Made by a program: the position numbers and the translations under genes
Assembly (NCBI GenBank): GCA_945877855.1
Contig: CAMDWA010000014.1
Location: 1 to 46,703, forward strand
Source: Thermoflexus hugenholtzii JAD2
GTDB taxonomy: Bacteria > Chloroflexota > Anaerolineae > J036 > Brachytrichaceae
DNA: 46,703 nucleotides
Reading direction: 5' to 3'
Shown: piece after piece, positions 16,294 through 27,772 of the stretch
Layout of the letters: each line of letters begins with the position of its first letter
Numbering within the stretch: the stretch's first letter is position 1
Notes under the pieces: model-generated
The model's database searches: none
Seen by the model: the letters and a program-made list of their open reading frames with translations, nothing else
What the model was told of the DNA's origin: nothing

Positions 16294-17730
16294 ATGTCAA
16301 ACATTGCATTTTTGCCCGCCACCGAGTTATCCCAAGCCATACGCCGTAAACAACTCTCACCTGTCGAGGTGATTGAGGCCGTCTTCGCTCAAATTCATGC
16401 TCACAACCCACAGCTAAACGCCTTTTGTACCCTGACCGAAGACCAAGCCCGCGCCGAAGCCCGCGCTGCCGAAGCCGCCGTCATGCGCGGCGACCCACTT
16501 GGCCCACTGCATGGCATCCCCATTTCAATTAAAGACCTCTTTTTTACCAAAGACGTGCGTACCATGCGTGGCTCGCGGCTTTATCAAGACTTTGTGCCCA
16601 CCTTCGATGCGCCAGTAGTCGAACGTACCAAACGTGCTGGCGCGATCGTGATTGGCAAAACCACCACGCCCGAATTTGGCTATAAAGGGCTAACCGATAG
16701 CGCCGTGACTGGCATGAGCTATAACCCTTGGGATGCGTCGCGCAGTCCGGGCGGGTCATCGGGCGGGGCGGCGGCAGCAGTGGCAACGGGCATGGGGCCA
16801 CTCGCCGTCGGCACCGATGGCGCTGGCTCAATTCGCATTCCAGCCTCGTTTTGTGGCATCTTTGGCCTCAAACCCACCCATGGACGTGTTCCAATTCATC
16901 CTGCCAGCGCCATTCCGTTGGTGGCCCATGCTGGGCCAATGACACGCACCGTCGCCGATGCCGCCTTGCTGATGTCGGTACTCGTCGGGCGTGATGACCG
17001 CGACATTTTTTCGCAGCCTGCCGATGACACCGCGTGGGCCATCCCACCCGCCGCTGACTCAGCCCAGCCCCTTAAAGGGCTACGTATTGCATGGTCGGCT
17101 GATTTAGGTTATGCGCCAGTTGCGCCCGAAATTGCCCAGCATTGTGCCCAAGCCACCCTCGTTTTCGCCGATCTCGGCGCGACGCTTGAGGAGGCAAACC
17201 CGGGCTTTGCCGACCCACAACACACCATCGATTTGTTGTGGGCTTGCGGCATGTATGCTACCTTAGGCAGTTATCTCAGCCATGCTGCCGACAAAATCGA
17301 CCCCGGTCTGGTCAATTGGCTTAAATCGGCGCTCGGCTACAGCGCCGCCGATTATGCTCAAGCCCTCGTCACCCGCGCCAGCCTATGGGAGCAAAACCGC
17401 CAATTTTTTGACCGCAGCACCCCCAACGGCTACGATTTGCTCATTACACCGACCATGCCAACCACAGCCTTCGCCGCTGTGCCTGAAGAACCGACCAACA
17501 TCGAGGGCCGCACAGTAACCGGCTTCGGTTACACACCACTTACTTACCCATTCAATATCACCGGCCAGCCTGCCGCCACCCTACCCTGTGGGTTTGCAGC
17601 AGATGGTCTGCCGATTGGGCTACAGATCGTCGGGCGGCGTTACGACGACCTCACCGTGCTTCGCGCCTGTGCCGCCTTCGAAGCCACCCGACCTTGGTCA
17701 CAGCATCGGCCTGCTATTTGCAATCTTTAG
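16294..17730 (+). CDS. Amidase signature family hydrolase
   Basis: A 478-residue protein with the full amidase signature. The Ser-cisSer-Lys triad is visible: K80 in PISIKDLFF, cis-Ser near S156 in GGSSGG, and nucleophile S179 in [12 protein letters not shown]. The family hydrolyses amides and includes GatA, but there are no gatB or gatC genes nearby, so a stand-alone amidase is likely. The frame is open from 16057, yet that stretch lies over the divergent mvaD gene. The ATG at 16294 ([12 protein letters not shown]) gives the expected family N-terminus. Substrate unknown. Confidence 0.88.
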   Translation: MSNIAFLPATELSQAIRRKQLSPVEVIEAVFAQIHAHNPQLNAFCTLTEDQARAEARAAEAAVMRGDPLGPLHGIPISIKDLFFTKDVRTMRGSRLYQDFVPTFDAPVVERTKRAGAIVIGKTTTPEFGYKGLTDSAVTGMSYNPWDASRSPGGSSGGAAAAVATGMGPLAVGTDGAGSIRIPASFCGIFGLKPTHGRVPIHPASAIPLVAHAGPMTRTVADAALLMSVLVGRDDRDIFSQPADDTAWAIPPAADSAQPLKGLRIAWSADLGYAPVAPEIAQHCAQATLVFADLGATLEEANPGFADPQHTIDLLWACGMYATLGSYLSHAADKIDPGLVNWLKSALGYSAADYAQALVTRASLWEQNRQFFDRSTPNGYDLLITPTMPTTAFAAVPEEPTNIEGRTVTGFGYTPLTYPFNITGQPAATLPCGFAADGLPIGLQIVGRRYDDLTVLRACAAFEATRPWSQHRPAICNL

Positions 17731-17780
17731 CGCAAATCTCTATGTATCATCTCAAAAATCAGGGAAATAAACCTATTTTC

Positions 17781-17853
17781 GCCAAACTCACTCTATGACG
17801 ATTGAAGTTAGGAGCAAAGCCACTAACTTCAATCGTCATAGAGTGAGTTTGGC
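17781..17853. repeat. Perfect 31-bp palindromic hairpin, member of the shared family (reverse orientation)
   Basis: Positions 17781-17811 and 17823-17853 are perfect reverse complements over 31 bases around an 11-base loop. The stem base gccaaactcactctat is close to that of the hairpins at 7036 and 17934, and the tip (gattgaagttag) is unique. The right flank cattacatcttt is the reverse complement of the aaagatgtaatg that precedes the hairpins at 17934 and 35941, so this copy is inverted. Confidence 0.93.
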
Positions 17854-17875
17854 ATTACATCTTTGGGGTTTACCT

Positions 17876-17913
17876 CATTTTATTGAGAAATGGTATCCTC
17901 TCAATAAACAATG
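17876..17913. repeat. Small inverted repeat between the two long hairpins
   Basis: Tttattgaga (17879-17888) and tctcaataaa (17899-17908) are perfect complements, extended by cat/atg at the outer ends with two unpaired bases. A similar cattattgaga word recurs at 18007-18018 to the right of the second long hairpin, so the element's flanks may extend to it. Confidence 0.6.
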
Positions 17914-17933
17914 GCAATTTAAAAAGATGTAAT

Positions 17934-17990
17934 GCCGAACTGACTCTATCTCCAGCCACCTGCGGTGGCTGGAGATAGAGTCAGTTCGGC
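17934..17990. repeat. Perfect 27-bp palindromic hairpin, member of the shared family (forward orientation)
   Basis: Positions 17934-17960 and 17964-17990 pair perfectly over 27 bases with a 3-base loop (tgc). The stem base gccgaactgactctat is shared with its relatives; the GC-rich tip ctccagccacc is unique. It is preceded by aaaaagatgtaatg (17921-17934) and followed by ggcgaaaa. Together with the inverted copy at 17781 it forms a larger head-to-head arrangement. Confidence 0.93.
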
Positions 17991-18033
17991 GAAAACCGTT
18001 GACCTCTCATTATTGAGAAGATACAGAAAATGC

Positions 18034-18071
18034 AAAAAAGCCTTGGATAGAGATCTATCCAAGGCTTTTTT
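18034..18071. terminator. Bidirectional rho-independent terminator after atpC
   Basis: Positions 18034-18050 (aaaaaagccttggatag) pair perfectly with 18055-18071 around an agat loop. There is an A-run on one side and a T-run on the other, so it works in both directions. It ends the atp operon on the minus strand 16 bases beyond the atpC stop and would also stop plus-strand transcripts coming from the amidase. Confidence 0.9.
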
Positions 18072-18086
18072 TATTAAAAGTCAAAA

Positions 18087-20669
<2,583 letters not shown>

Positions 20670-20673
20670 TACA

Positions 20674-22215
20674 TTAACTGTAAAGTTTCTTCACATCTTC
20701 TGCCGTTGCCGTTAAAATGGCCTCAACATCGGGTGAAATAATCTTTTTAGTGCGGATGGTCTCAAGCGGATTTGCCTTTACAGTCCGCAATTGGTTAATA
20801 AAACTATCAGCAAAATCTGCCAATTTATCCAACGCGATCGTATCCATATAACCCTTTTGCCCCAACCAAATCTGTGCCACCTGCTCTTCAAGCGACAGCG
20901 GTGCGTACTGAGGTTGACGCAAAAGCGTGGTCATTGCCTTACCACGATCTAAACGTCGTCGCGTATCCACATCAAGTGAATCTGCGCCAAATTGTGCAAA
21001 CGCGGCCAATTCACGATACTGTGCAAGGTCAAGCTTCAATTTACCTGCAACTTGCTTCATCGCTTTTGTTTGGGCATCGCCACCTACGCGGGATACCGAC
21101 AAACCAACCGAAATTGCTGGGCGATTACCTGCGTTAAATTGGTCAGGATCAAGGAAGATCTGACCGTCCGTAATCGAAATCACGTTCGTTGGAATGTATG
21201 CCGAGATATCGTTAGCTTGTGTTTCAATGACGGGTAACGCAGTTAGTGAACCACCACCTAACGAATCCTTCATGCGTGCTGCACGTTCAAGCAAACGGCT
21301 GTGTAAATAGAAAATATCACCTGGATACGCTTCACGACCTGATGGGCGGCGTAACAATAGTGACAATTGACGATATGCCCAAGCATGCTTGGTTAAGTCA
21401 TCATAAATAATCAACACATCTTCGCCACGATCCATGAAATATTCGCCCAATGCACACGCGGTGAATGGCGCAAGATATTGCAAACTGGCAGTATCCGATG
21501 CGGTTGCCGTGACTACAATCGAAGAAGCCATTGCACCAGTTTCCGTCAACTTACTGACCACCTGCGCAATCTTCGAAGCCTTCTGACCAATGGCAACATA
21601 GATACTGATAACCCGTTTCTCACCGCTTAATAATTTCTGATTAAGGTTGTGTTGGTTAATCATCGCATCAACAGCCAAGGCTGTCTTGCCAGTACCACGG
21701 TCACCAATAATCAATTCGCGTTGCCCACGACCCACCGGAACTAAAGCGTCAATAACTTTAATCCCTGTTTGCAATGGGGTGCGGACGTCTTGACGCTTAA
21801 TAACCCCAGGAGCAATCTTTTCAACCAACATGCTCTGAGTATCGGCATCTTTAACAATGGGCATACCATTGTCAATCGGTGTCAGCAACGCATTTGTCAC
21901 ACGGCCAATTAGTTGGGGAGAACATGTCACCGACAAAATCTGACCGGTCGCCTCAACAGTATTACCCGTTTGAATGTGAGTAATTTCGCCAAGTGCGACA
22001 ATGTCAACTTGGCCTTCTTTGAGGTTAAACACTACACCCGGAACATTACCGGGCAACATAATAATTTCACCCATCTTGGCATCAGACAGGCCGTTAGCGA
22101 CAATAACACCATCGCCAGCTACCGTGATCTTGCCCGTGCTCTTAAACTGGGGCTGATCCGAAGCCTGTTTGATCTGCGCCAAGATGTCTTGAGTGATCTG
22201 ATCAATATTAAGCAT
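20674..22215 (-). CDS. atpA: ATP synthase F1 subunit alpha
   Basis: A 513-residue alpha subunit of normal length. It has the non-catalytic Walker A GDRGTGKTA, the GQKASKIAQVV segment and the RPAISVGLSVSRVGG signature with the arginine finger. The N-terminal helix that normally docks on subunit delta is present (MLNIDQITQDILAQIKQ), although the delta gene just upstream lacks most of its docking domain. It overlaps atpH by 8 bases. Confidence 0.96.
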   Translation of the reverse strand: MLNIDQITQDILAQIKQASDQPQFKSTGKITVAGDGVIVANGLSDAKMGEIIMLPGNVPGVVFNLKEGQVDIVALGEITHIQTGNTVEATGQILSVTCSPQLIGRVTNALLTPIDNGMPIVKDADTQSMLVEKIAPGVIKRQDVRTPLQTGIKVIDALVPVGRGQRELIIGDRGTGKTALAVDAMINQHNLNQKLLSGEKRVISIYVAIGQKASKIAQVVSKLTETGAMASSIVVTATASDTASLQYLAPFTACALGEYFMDRGEDVLIIYDDLTKHAWAYRQLSLLLRRPSGREAYPGDIFYLHSRLLERAARMKDSLGGGSLTALPVIETQANDISAYIPTNVISITDGQIFLDPDQFNAGNRPAISVGLSVSRVGGDAQTKAMKQVAGKLKLDLAQYRELAAFAQFGADSLDVDTRRRLDRGKAMTTLLRQPQYAPLSLEEQVAQIWLGQKGYMDTIALDKLADFADSFINQLRTVKANPLETIRTKKIISPDVEAILTATAEDVKKLYS

Positions 22216-22534
22216 AGATCTTCTTTAACTTGCTCTGCACAGACATATCTAAGACTCTGTCGCCATGAACAATCTTGAGACCGCCAATCAGCTCTGGATT
22301 GACTTTAAATTGAATTTCGCCCGAATGCTCTAAGTCAGCCACTGAGCTTATAATTGACTGCTTATCCGCCTCAGACAATACGATAGGGGATTCGACGATT
22401 AATTCTGGTAGCTTTGCCCCAAGTTGCTTTTGCAACAAGGCCACTATCTCTGGAAGCAAATTTCGCTTACCAGCATTATCCAGATATTGCAAAAAACCAG
22501 AGACTATGGATGCACTTTCAGTGTTTCCGCTCAT
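22208..22534 (-). CDS. atpH: ATP synthase F1 subunit delta, short form lacking most of the N-terminal domain
   Basis: Only 108 residues, against about 175-180 usually. The C-terminal domain is clear: LIGGLKIVHGDRVLDMSV followed by LKKIYA matches the family's closing motif. The sequence begins at what is normally the last helix of the N-terminal domain (GFLQYLDNAGKRNLLPEI). The five helices that clamp the alpha N-termini are therefore missing. The ATG overlaps the atpF stop (ATGA), so no room exists for an upstream extension in frame. It may be a lineage-specific compact stator. Confidence 0.85.
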   Translation of the reverse strand: MSGNTESASIVSGFLQYLDNAGKRNLLPEIVALLQKQLGAKLPELIVESPIVLSEADKQSIISSVADLEHSGEIQFKVNPELIGGLKIVHGDRVLDMSVQSKLKKIYA

Positions 22535-23034
22535 GACTTACTCTGCTTGAGGGTTTCCAAGCTCGCCTTGATCTGCTCTTGTTGCCATTGTGGGTCTGAT
22601 GACTTTTCAGCCAACAATTGTTGAACAATAGACTGAGCAAGTGATTTAGCGTGCTTAGAAACTTCGACTTCAGCATTCAATTTCTCTTGCTCAATACGCT
22701 TTTGAGCAACTGCAATCTCTGCGTTAGCAGAATCTTTTGCCTTAGCAACAAGCTCAGCTTTAGTAGCAGCCGCAGCATCCTTGGCTTCCACCATCATTTT
22801 TTGAACTTCTTCGGCTGCTTTCTTATGAGCTGCTTTTTGTTCTTGCTCGAAAGCTTGCAACCGATGTTCAATTTCTGATTTATCGGCTAAAGTTTTGTTG
22901 ACCGCAGCTGTGCGTTCATCTAATGCAGTTCTGATTTGTGAGAACAAAAATTTATTCAGAACGTAATAGAGAATGCCAAAGCTGATAGCTTGAGCGATCA
23001 ACAAAACGGGGTTAATACCTAACGATTCCAACAT
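22531..23034 (-). CDS. atpF: ATP synthase Fo subunit b
   Basis: A 167-residue peripheral-stalk subunit. One N-terminal membrane helix (about residues 5-28, PVLLIAQAISFGILYYVLN) is followed by a long, highly charged Ala/Lys/Glu-rich coiled coil to the C-terminus. This is the normal size and layout of subunit b. It sits between atpE and atpH as in most bacterial atp operons and overlaps atpH by 4 bases. Confidence 0.94.
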   Translation of the reverse strand: MLESLGINPVLLIAQAISFGILYYVLNKFLFSQIRTALDERTAAVNKTLADKSEIEHRLQAFEQEQKAAHKKAAEEVQKMMVEAKDAAAATKAELVAKAKDSANAEIAVAQKRIEQEKLNAEVEVSKHAKSLAQSIVQQLLAEKSSDPQWQQEQIKASLETLKQSKS

Positions 23035-23057
23035 GATTTACATGGGTATAGCTAAAT

Positions 23058-23282
<225 letters not shown>

Positions 23283-23324
23283 TTAATTAATATATTTGAA
23301 AGTTGTTTAAATTACGGTTATTTC

Positions 23325-24158
23325 TCAATGATGAGATTCACTATTTTCAGTCTTGTAAAACAGACTCAAAAAGCTCAAAGTTAACATAGCGAATACAAAT
23401 GCTTGAATAAAACCTACAAAGAATTCAAGCATAAGGAAAGGTGTCACAATAAATCCACCAATCACGCCATAAAGAAGTAGACTTTTGCCAGTAATAATCA
23501 CTAAAATGCTAGCCATTGCAGTTAGTAGCACTTCACCAGCAAACACGTTACCAAACAAACGAAAGCCGAACGACAAAACCTTTGAAAATTCAGAAACAAT
23601 TTCAAGTGGGTTCTTGAAGTGAGCTAAATGATGACTCAAGCCTGCTGACTTAATACCCATAACATGAATGAAAACCATTACGATAATGGCTAACGCGAAT
23701 GTCGTATTCAGGTCAGCATTTGCACCACGAAACAATGGAACAAAAACTGGTTCACCAGAATGGTCATCTTTGGCAGGAGCAGCATGAGCATCTTTTGCAG
23801 CAGGAGCAGCATGTGAATCTGAAGATGCAGCAACATGGGTTTCATAAAAACCTAAGGAACCTACACCCGGCAATACACCAAGCCAATTCGAGGTGATGAT
23901 AAACAAAAACAAAGTCGCTAGCAATGGCACAAATTTAGATCCAGCTTTGCCCATGACTTCAGTGGCCATGCCTTCAAACATCTCATAAATCATTTCAAAC
24001 ACATGTTGGATACCAGAGGGTATGCGCTTGAAATTCCCGCCGACCACAATTGCCAAAACAATCAATAATAGTGTGGCAATCCAAGAAGAGAGAATTGAAT
24101 TTGTGACCGGAAAAGGGCCGAGGTTAAACAGTAATTCAGGCTTCAGAGAAATATGCAT
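23325..24158 (-). CDS. atpB: ATP synthase Fo subunit a, with a His/Ala-rich extramembrane insertion
   Basis: A 277-residue subunit a with the essential arginine R200 in FGFRLFGNVFAGE and the usual hydrophobic helices. Between the helix ending in LPGVG and the PLFRGANADLNTT segment is an unusual stretch (residues about 108-133) of Ala, Pro, Lys, Asp and four His. It looks like an internal duplication (SHAAPAAKDAH, then AHAAPAKDDH). The C-terminus also ends in SHH. Similar His-rich loops occur in NuoL and at the NuoJ tail in the same operon. Confidence 0.94.
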   Translation of the reverse strand: MHISLKPELLFNLGPFPVTNSILSSWIATLLLIVLAIVVGGNFKRIPSGIQHVFEMIYEMFEGMATEVMGKAGSKFVPLLATLFLFIITSNWLGVLPGVGSLGFYETHVAASSDSHAAPAAKDAHAAPAKDDHSGEPVFVPLFRGANADLNTTFALAIIVMVFIHVMGIKSAGLSHHLAHFKNPLEIVSEFSKVLSFGFRLFGNVFAGEVLLTAMASILVIITGKSLLLYGVIGGFIVTPFLMLEFFVGFIQAFVFAMLTLSFLSLFYKTENSESHH

Positions 24159-24211
24159 CTTAGCAATTATACCTTCTTAAAATTTTTTGACTCACGTGGC
24201 TCTAATCAAAA

Positions 24212-24544
24212 TTACTTAACAAACTTGTCTGTCTGTAATTCAGATGATTGAGCTTCATTAACATTTTTTAACTTCCACTCGCTATATGCTTCTTGCGACT
24301 TTACATCAGCATCAAGCCCTATGCGGTAGACAATAAACACAATTAAAAGCGAGCTAGCAACAGCAAGCAAAACAGTAAAAACAGGACGCGTATTAAAACC
24401 AGCGTCTAGCAACATTCCTAAATAAACTAAGCCACCAGTTAAGAATACAACGATCAAAGCAACCCGAAAAAACATCGGGCCAACAATACGTGCCGGCAAA
24501 ATTTCTGCCATACCGACTTTTGCGGGTTGTTTCTTGTTATTCAT
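24212..24544 (-). CDS. AtpI/AtpZ-like small membrane protein of the ATP synthase operon
   Basis: About 110 residues with two membrane helices (around FFRVALIVVFLTGGLVYLG and VFTVLLAVASSLLIVFIVY) and a charged C-terminal tail. This size, topology and place directly before atpB match the AtpI/AtpZ assembly-factor group. The latter is thought to help c-ring assembly and Mg uptake, but sequence identity is too low by eye to be sure. The ATG at 24544 is preferred to a TTG at 24553, which would overlap a TATAAT -10-like hexamer. Confidence 0.7.
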   Translation of the reverse strand: MNNKKQPAKVGMAEILPARIVGPMFFRVALIVVFLTGGLVYLGMLLDAGFNTRPVFTVLLAVASSLLIVFIVYRIGLDADVKSQEAYSEWKLKNVNEAQSSELQTDKFVK

Positions 24545-24552
24545 TCGACACA

Positions 24553-24558
24553 ATTATA
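24553..24558 (-). promoter_or_regulatory. Candidate internal -10 element before the atp half of the operon
   Basis: A perfect TATAAT on the minus strand ends 8 bases before the preferred ATG of the AtpI-like gene. No good -35 lies at 16-18 bases. If used, it would give a nearly leaderless transcript and allow the atp genes to be expressed without nuo. This is one of five similar start-proximal hexamers in the window. Confidence 0.4.
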
Positions 24559-24608
24559 GCTTGACGATTCCCTATATTACAGGACAATCATCAGTGAATA
24601 AATATGAC

Positions 24609-26132
24609 TTAGCTCAAAAATGAGCGTGCAGCTTCAAGTGCAAGGTTCCAAAATGGTGTAGCAACAACTGTTAATAAAACCAATGCAACTGAAGATACGC
24701 CAACAACCCATGTGGTATTTGATCCAATTTTAATAGCTGGGGCAGATTGGTCGCCTTTATCTGAGTACATTGCACGGGTAACGCCCAAATAATAGTATAC
24801 AGAAATTAAGACATTAATAATACCAACAATCATTAACATGATCAAATTGGCATTCATAGCAGCCCTAAACACAAATAATTTACCAATAAAACCAATTAAG
24901 GGAGGCGCGCCTGTTAAACTCAACATACACCCTACCATCGCCAAAGCCAGATAGGGTGATCGGCGAGACATTCCAGCAAAATCCGTAATATTCTCAGAGC
25001 CAAGATGTACCGACACAGCACCTACAATTGCAAAAGCTGCAATATTACAAATCATGTAAGTGCCAACGTAAAAAATAATAGAAGCTAATGCATCGGCACG
25101 ATCAGCAGACCAGCCAAAAGCTGTGGCACCCATTAGCATATATCCAGCTTGGGCAATACTAGAATAAGCCAACATGCGTTTGATATTGGTCTGTGTTACA
25201 GCTAACAAATTGCCTAAAAACATGGTCAAAATAGCAATCGGCTGCATCATTACAACCCAAATATTAGAAACAGGCGATAAACCGGGTGGAAAAGCGTAAT
25301 AAATAAAACGCATCATTACTGCAAAACCGGCTGCTTTTGATGCTGTGCTCAAGAACCCAGAAACGGGTGTTGGTGCGCCTTCATAAACATCAGGTGACCA
25401 AAAATGAAATGGAACAGCCGATGTTTTAAACATAAAACCGACCATTACAAATAACAAGCCAAAAGATGCTAATGTAAATGTATCAGGGTATTGAGACACT
25501 AATGCAATTGTTGATGGCGACTGTTGTTGAAATACAATGCTAAGTGGGGGGTAACCTGTCATACCACCACTAGCACCATAGAGCAAGCTCAATCCAAACA
25601 ACATTACAGTTGAAGCAACAGCCCCAAATACAAAATACTTCATACCAGCTTCAGCGCTACGTGGGGTATCGCGCATAAAACCTGCAAGCAAATATAGCGA
25701 AATTGAGGCAGCTTCGGTCGCTAGATATAACATAATAATATCAACTGAAGCAGCCATCACACACATTGACATTGTTGCCAAAATCAACAGTGCATAAAAT
25801 TCGCCACCAGCGCGTGCAATTTTAAAATCACCTGCAATTAAAGCCGTAATTGCCCCAGCAACAATAAAAATAGTGCGAAAGACAAAGGTATATAAGTCAT
25901 TACGAATCAAAGCCCCTAGAACAGTAGGAGTGATTTGACCCGCTTGTGGCATGGTTATTAAAGAGATAATTAACACGCCGACCATACCAATGGCAGTAAG
26001 CAAACCAAGAGTCCGCCGTTTTATACCACCAGTAATCAAATCGGCAGCTAATATCACAAGTGCCCATATCACCAATGCTAATTCTGGCAATACTGCCAAG
26101 AGTTCTAAAGGGTTAAACTGTGTTAGAGTCAT
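24609..26132 (-). CDS. nuoN: NADH-quinone oxidoreductase subunit N
   Basis: A 507-residue antiporter-like subunit with about fourteen membrane helices. The key glutamate lies in LYLATEAASISLYLLAGF, the TM7 lysine in FKTSAVPFHFWSPDVYEG, and further lysines in STASKAAGF and NIKRMLAYSS. These are normal NuoN features, so it is predicted to pump. It is the last of the nuo genes here and is followed after 55 bases by the AtpI-like gene. Confidence 0.94.
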   Translation of the reverse strand: MTLTQFNPLELLAVLPELALVIWALVILAADLITGGIKRRTLGLLTAIGMVGVLIISLITMPQAGQITPTVLGALIRNDLYTFVFRTIFIVAGAITALIAGDFKIARAGGEFYALLILATMSMCVMAASVDIIMLYLATEAASISLYLLAGFMRDTPRSAEAGMKYFVFGAVASTVMLFGLSLLYGASGGMTGYPPLSIVFQQQSPSTIALVSQYPDTFTLASFGLLFVMVGFMFKTSAVPFHFWSPDVYEGAPTPVSGFLSTASKAAGFAVMMRFIYYAFPPGLSPVSNIWVVMMQPIAILTMFLGNLLAVTQTNIKRMLAYSSIAQAGYMLMGATAFGWSADRADALASIIFYVGTYMICNIAAFAIVGAVSVHLGSENITDFAGMSRRSPYLALAMVGCMLSLTGAPPLIGFIGKLFVFRAAMNANLIMLMIVGIINVLISVYYYLGVTRAMYSDKGDQSAPAIKIGSNTTWVVGVSSVALVLLTVVATPFWNLALEAARSFLS

Positions 26133-26154
26133 TGTTCAAAATTACAGAACACAA

Positions 26155-26179
26155 AGCAAGATACAAATACTATCTTGCT
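26155..26179 (-). repeat. Hairpin in the nuoM2-nuoN spacer
   Basis: Agcaagata (26155-26163) and tatcttgct (26171-26179) are perfect 9-base complements with a 7-base loop. There is no T-run on the minus strand after it, so it looks more like an mRNA stability or processing hairpin than a terminator. Confidence 0.6.
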
Positions 26180-26192
26180 CTAGGATCTAAAA

Positions 26193-27713
26193 TTAACCAC
26201 CGATTGACTTTACCATCGCCTGTACGCCAATTTCGATAATATTCATTACACTATTTGGGAGAATACCAACCCCAATACACACGATACACGGCAAAATAAT
26301 GGCAACTTTCTCGATGCCGGTTAATGGCGGCAACTGTTGCCAATCTGGTGTGATTGCATCCGTAAAAAACATCTGTCGCCCGATACGTAGTGTCCATGTA
26401 GCCGTAATCAAAATCGTTAAAACGCCTACAATTGCAATAACAGCCAACCACCAGTTTAGCTGTCCTGCAAACATCAGGCTATTCGTTTGAGACGCAGACC
26501 AAAGTCCCATAAAAATCTGCATTTCAGCAGGAAAACCTGAAAAGCCGGGCATCCCCATTGCTGTTAATGAACCAATCACAAAACCAACTGCGGCTAATGG
26601 CATTACTTTAACCAAACCATTAAGCTTGCTAAAGTCACGTTCATGTGATCGCTCATAAATAATACCTACCAATGAGAACATCAACCCTGTCATCACCCCA
26701 CCAGCAAATAATTCAATACCTGCACCATTTAAACCATATACATTCAAAGCACAAATGCCAAGTAAAACCAAACCAAGGTGGGCGACTGAAGCAAAGCCGA
26801 TGATATATTTCAAATCCTTCTGCCGGAAAGCAACTGATCCAGCGTAGATCACATTAGCAAGGCATAGAAATGCAACAACAGGCAACCAATATTTTGCACC
26901 TTCAGGCATAATTTGTACGCCAAACCGAAGAGCAGCATAGGCCCCAGTTGCTTTTAATACACCACCATGCAACATAGAAACTGCGGTTGGGGCTGAAGCA
27001 TAGCCATCGGGTGACCAGTTGTGTAAAGGCCAGATCGAAGCCAGTACCCCGAACCCTATAAAGACAGGTAAAAACCAAGTGCGTTGCAGGGCAACAGTAT
27101 CTTTGAGTGCTGCAACACCACGCTGCATATCATCAAAACTAAAGCTGCGACCTGATGCGTAGTAAATAACCAATAAGCCTAAAATTGACGCTAGCGATCC
27201 TAAAAACAAATAAATCGTCAATTTCATTGCTGCATATTCACGCGGACCACTCCCCCAACCAGCCACAAGCACATAAACTGGGAAAAGCACCAATTCGTAA
27301 AAAATAAGAAACAAGAATAAATCAAGCGACATAAAGGCACCAAACACACCAGCCGCTAACATAAGCAAAAACGCAAAAAACTCACGTGCGCGATCCGTCA
27401 AATTCCATGTGACTAATACTGCACAAAACAAAACGATGCCGTTTAGTAATAAAAGTGGGGCGCTAAAGCCATCTACCGCCACATAATAACTAACACCCAA
27501 AGAAGGAATCCACGATGCCTTTTCAGCAAATTGGAACCCACCTTGATCACGGTTATACGCGAACACGACCAGTAACGACAACAACATCGACACCATTGCT
27601 GAAGCTGCAGCGACCGTTTTGATTGCATCATTACGATCTTTAGGAATAAAAAGAATAATCACGGCACCAATAACTGGCGCAAGCATGATAAGGCTAAGAA
27701 TTGGAAAAATCAT
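26193..27713 (-). CDS. nuoM: NADH-quinone oxidoreductase subunit M, second copy, with altered proton-channel residues
   Basis: A 506-residue NuoM/antiporter-like protein. E140 in LFLIFYELVLFPVY, the lysine in LKYIIGFAS and the glutamate in GFPAEM are retained. The TM7 lysine position is L224 (GVLASIWPLHNW), DAHTEAP has become DGYASAP, the TM8 lysine is shifted by one residue to K254 (GVLKATGAY), and the conserved THG histidine is a glycine (G338). A second, divergent NuoM is known in some complexes I with an extra antiporter-like subunit. Whether this copy pumps is uncertain. Confidence 0.92.
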   Translation of the reverse strand: MIFPILSLIMLAPVIGAVIILFIPKDRNDAIKTVAAASAMVSMLLSLLVVFAYNRDQGGFQFAEKASWIPSLGVSYYVAVDGFSAPLLLLNGIVLFCAVLVTWNLTDRAREFFAFLLMLAAGVFGAFMSLDLFLFLIFYELVLFPVYVLVAGWGSGPREYAAMKLTIYLFLGSLASILGLLVIYYASGRSFSFDDMQRGVAALKDTVALQRTWFLPVFIGFGVLASIWPLHNWSPDGYASAPTAVSMLHGGVLKATGAYAALRFGVQIMPEGAKYWLPVVAFLCLANVIYAGSVAFRQKDLKYIIGFASVAHLGLVLLGICALNVYGLNGAGIELFAGGVMTGLMFSLVGIIYERSHERDFSKLNGLVKVMPLAAVGFVIGSLTAMGMPGFSGFPAEMQIFMGLWSASQTNSLMFAGQLNWWLAVIAIVGVLTILITATWTLRIGRQMFFTDAITPDWQQLPPLTGIEKVAIILPCIVCIGVGILPNSVMNIIEIGVQAMVKSIGG

Positions 27714-27738
27714 GTTATGTTGATTCGTTTGCTAATTA

Positions 27739-27769
27739 GTAGATTGGTCAAAATTTTGAACCAATCTAC
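27739..27769 (-). repeat. Hairpin in the nuoM1-nuoM2 spacer
   Basis: Gtagattggt (27739-27748) pairs with accaatctac (27760-27769), and the centre caaaattttg is itself a palindrome, giving about 15 base pairs with one bulged base. It fills the spacer between the two nuoM genes and could limit read-through or protect upstream mRNA. Confidence 0.65.
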
Positions 27770-27772
27770 CGA

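Noticed and set aside
17770-18000. CRISPR repeats or attC-like integron sites
   Set aside because: The palindromes are few, irregularly spaced and not separated by unique spacers or cassettes, and no integrase or cas gene is nearby.
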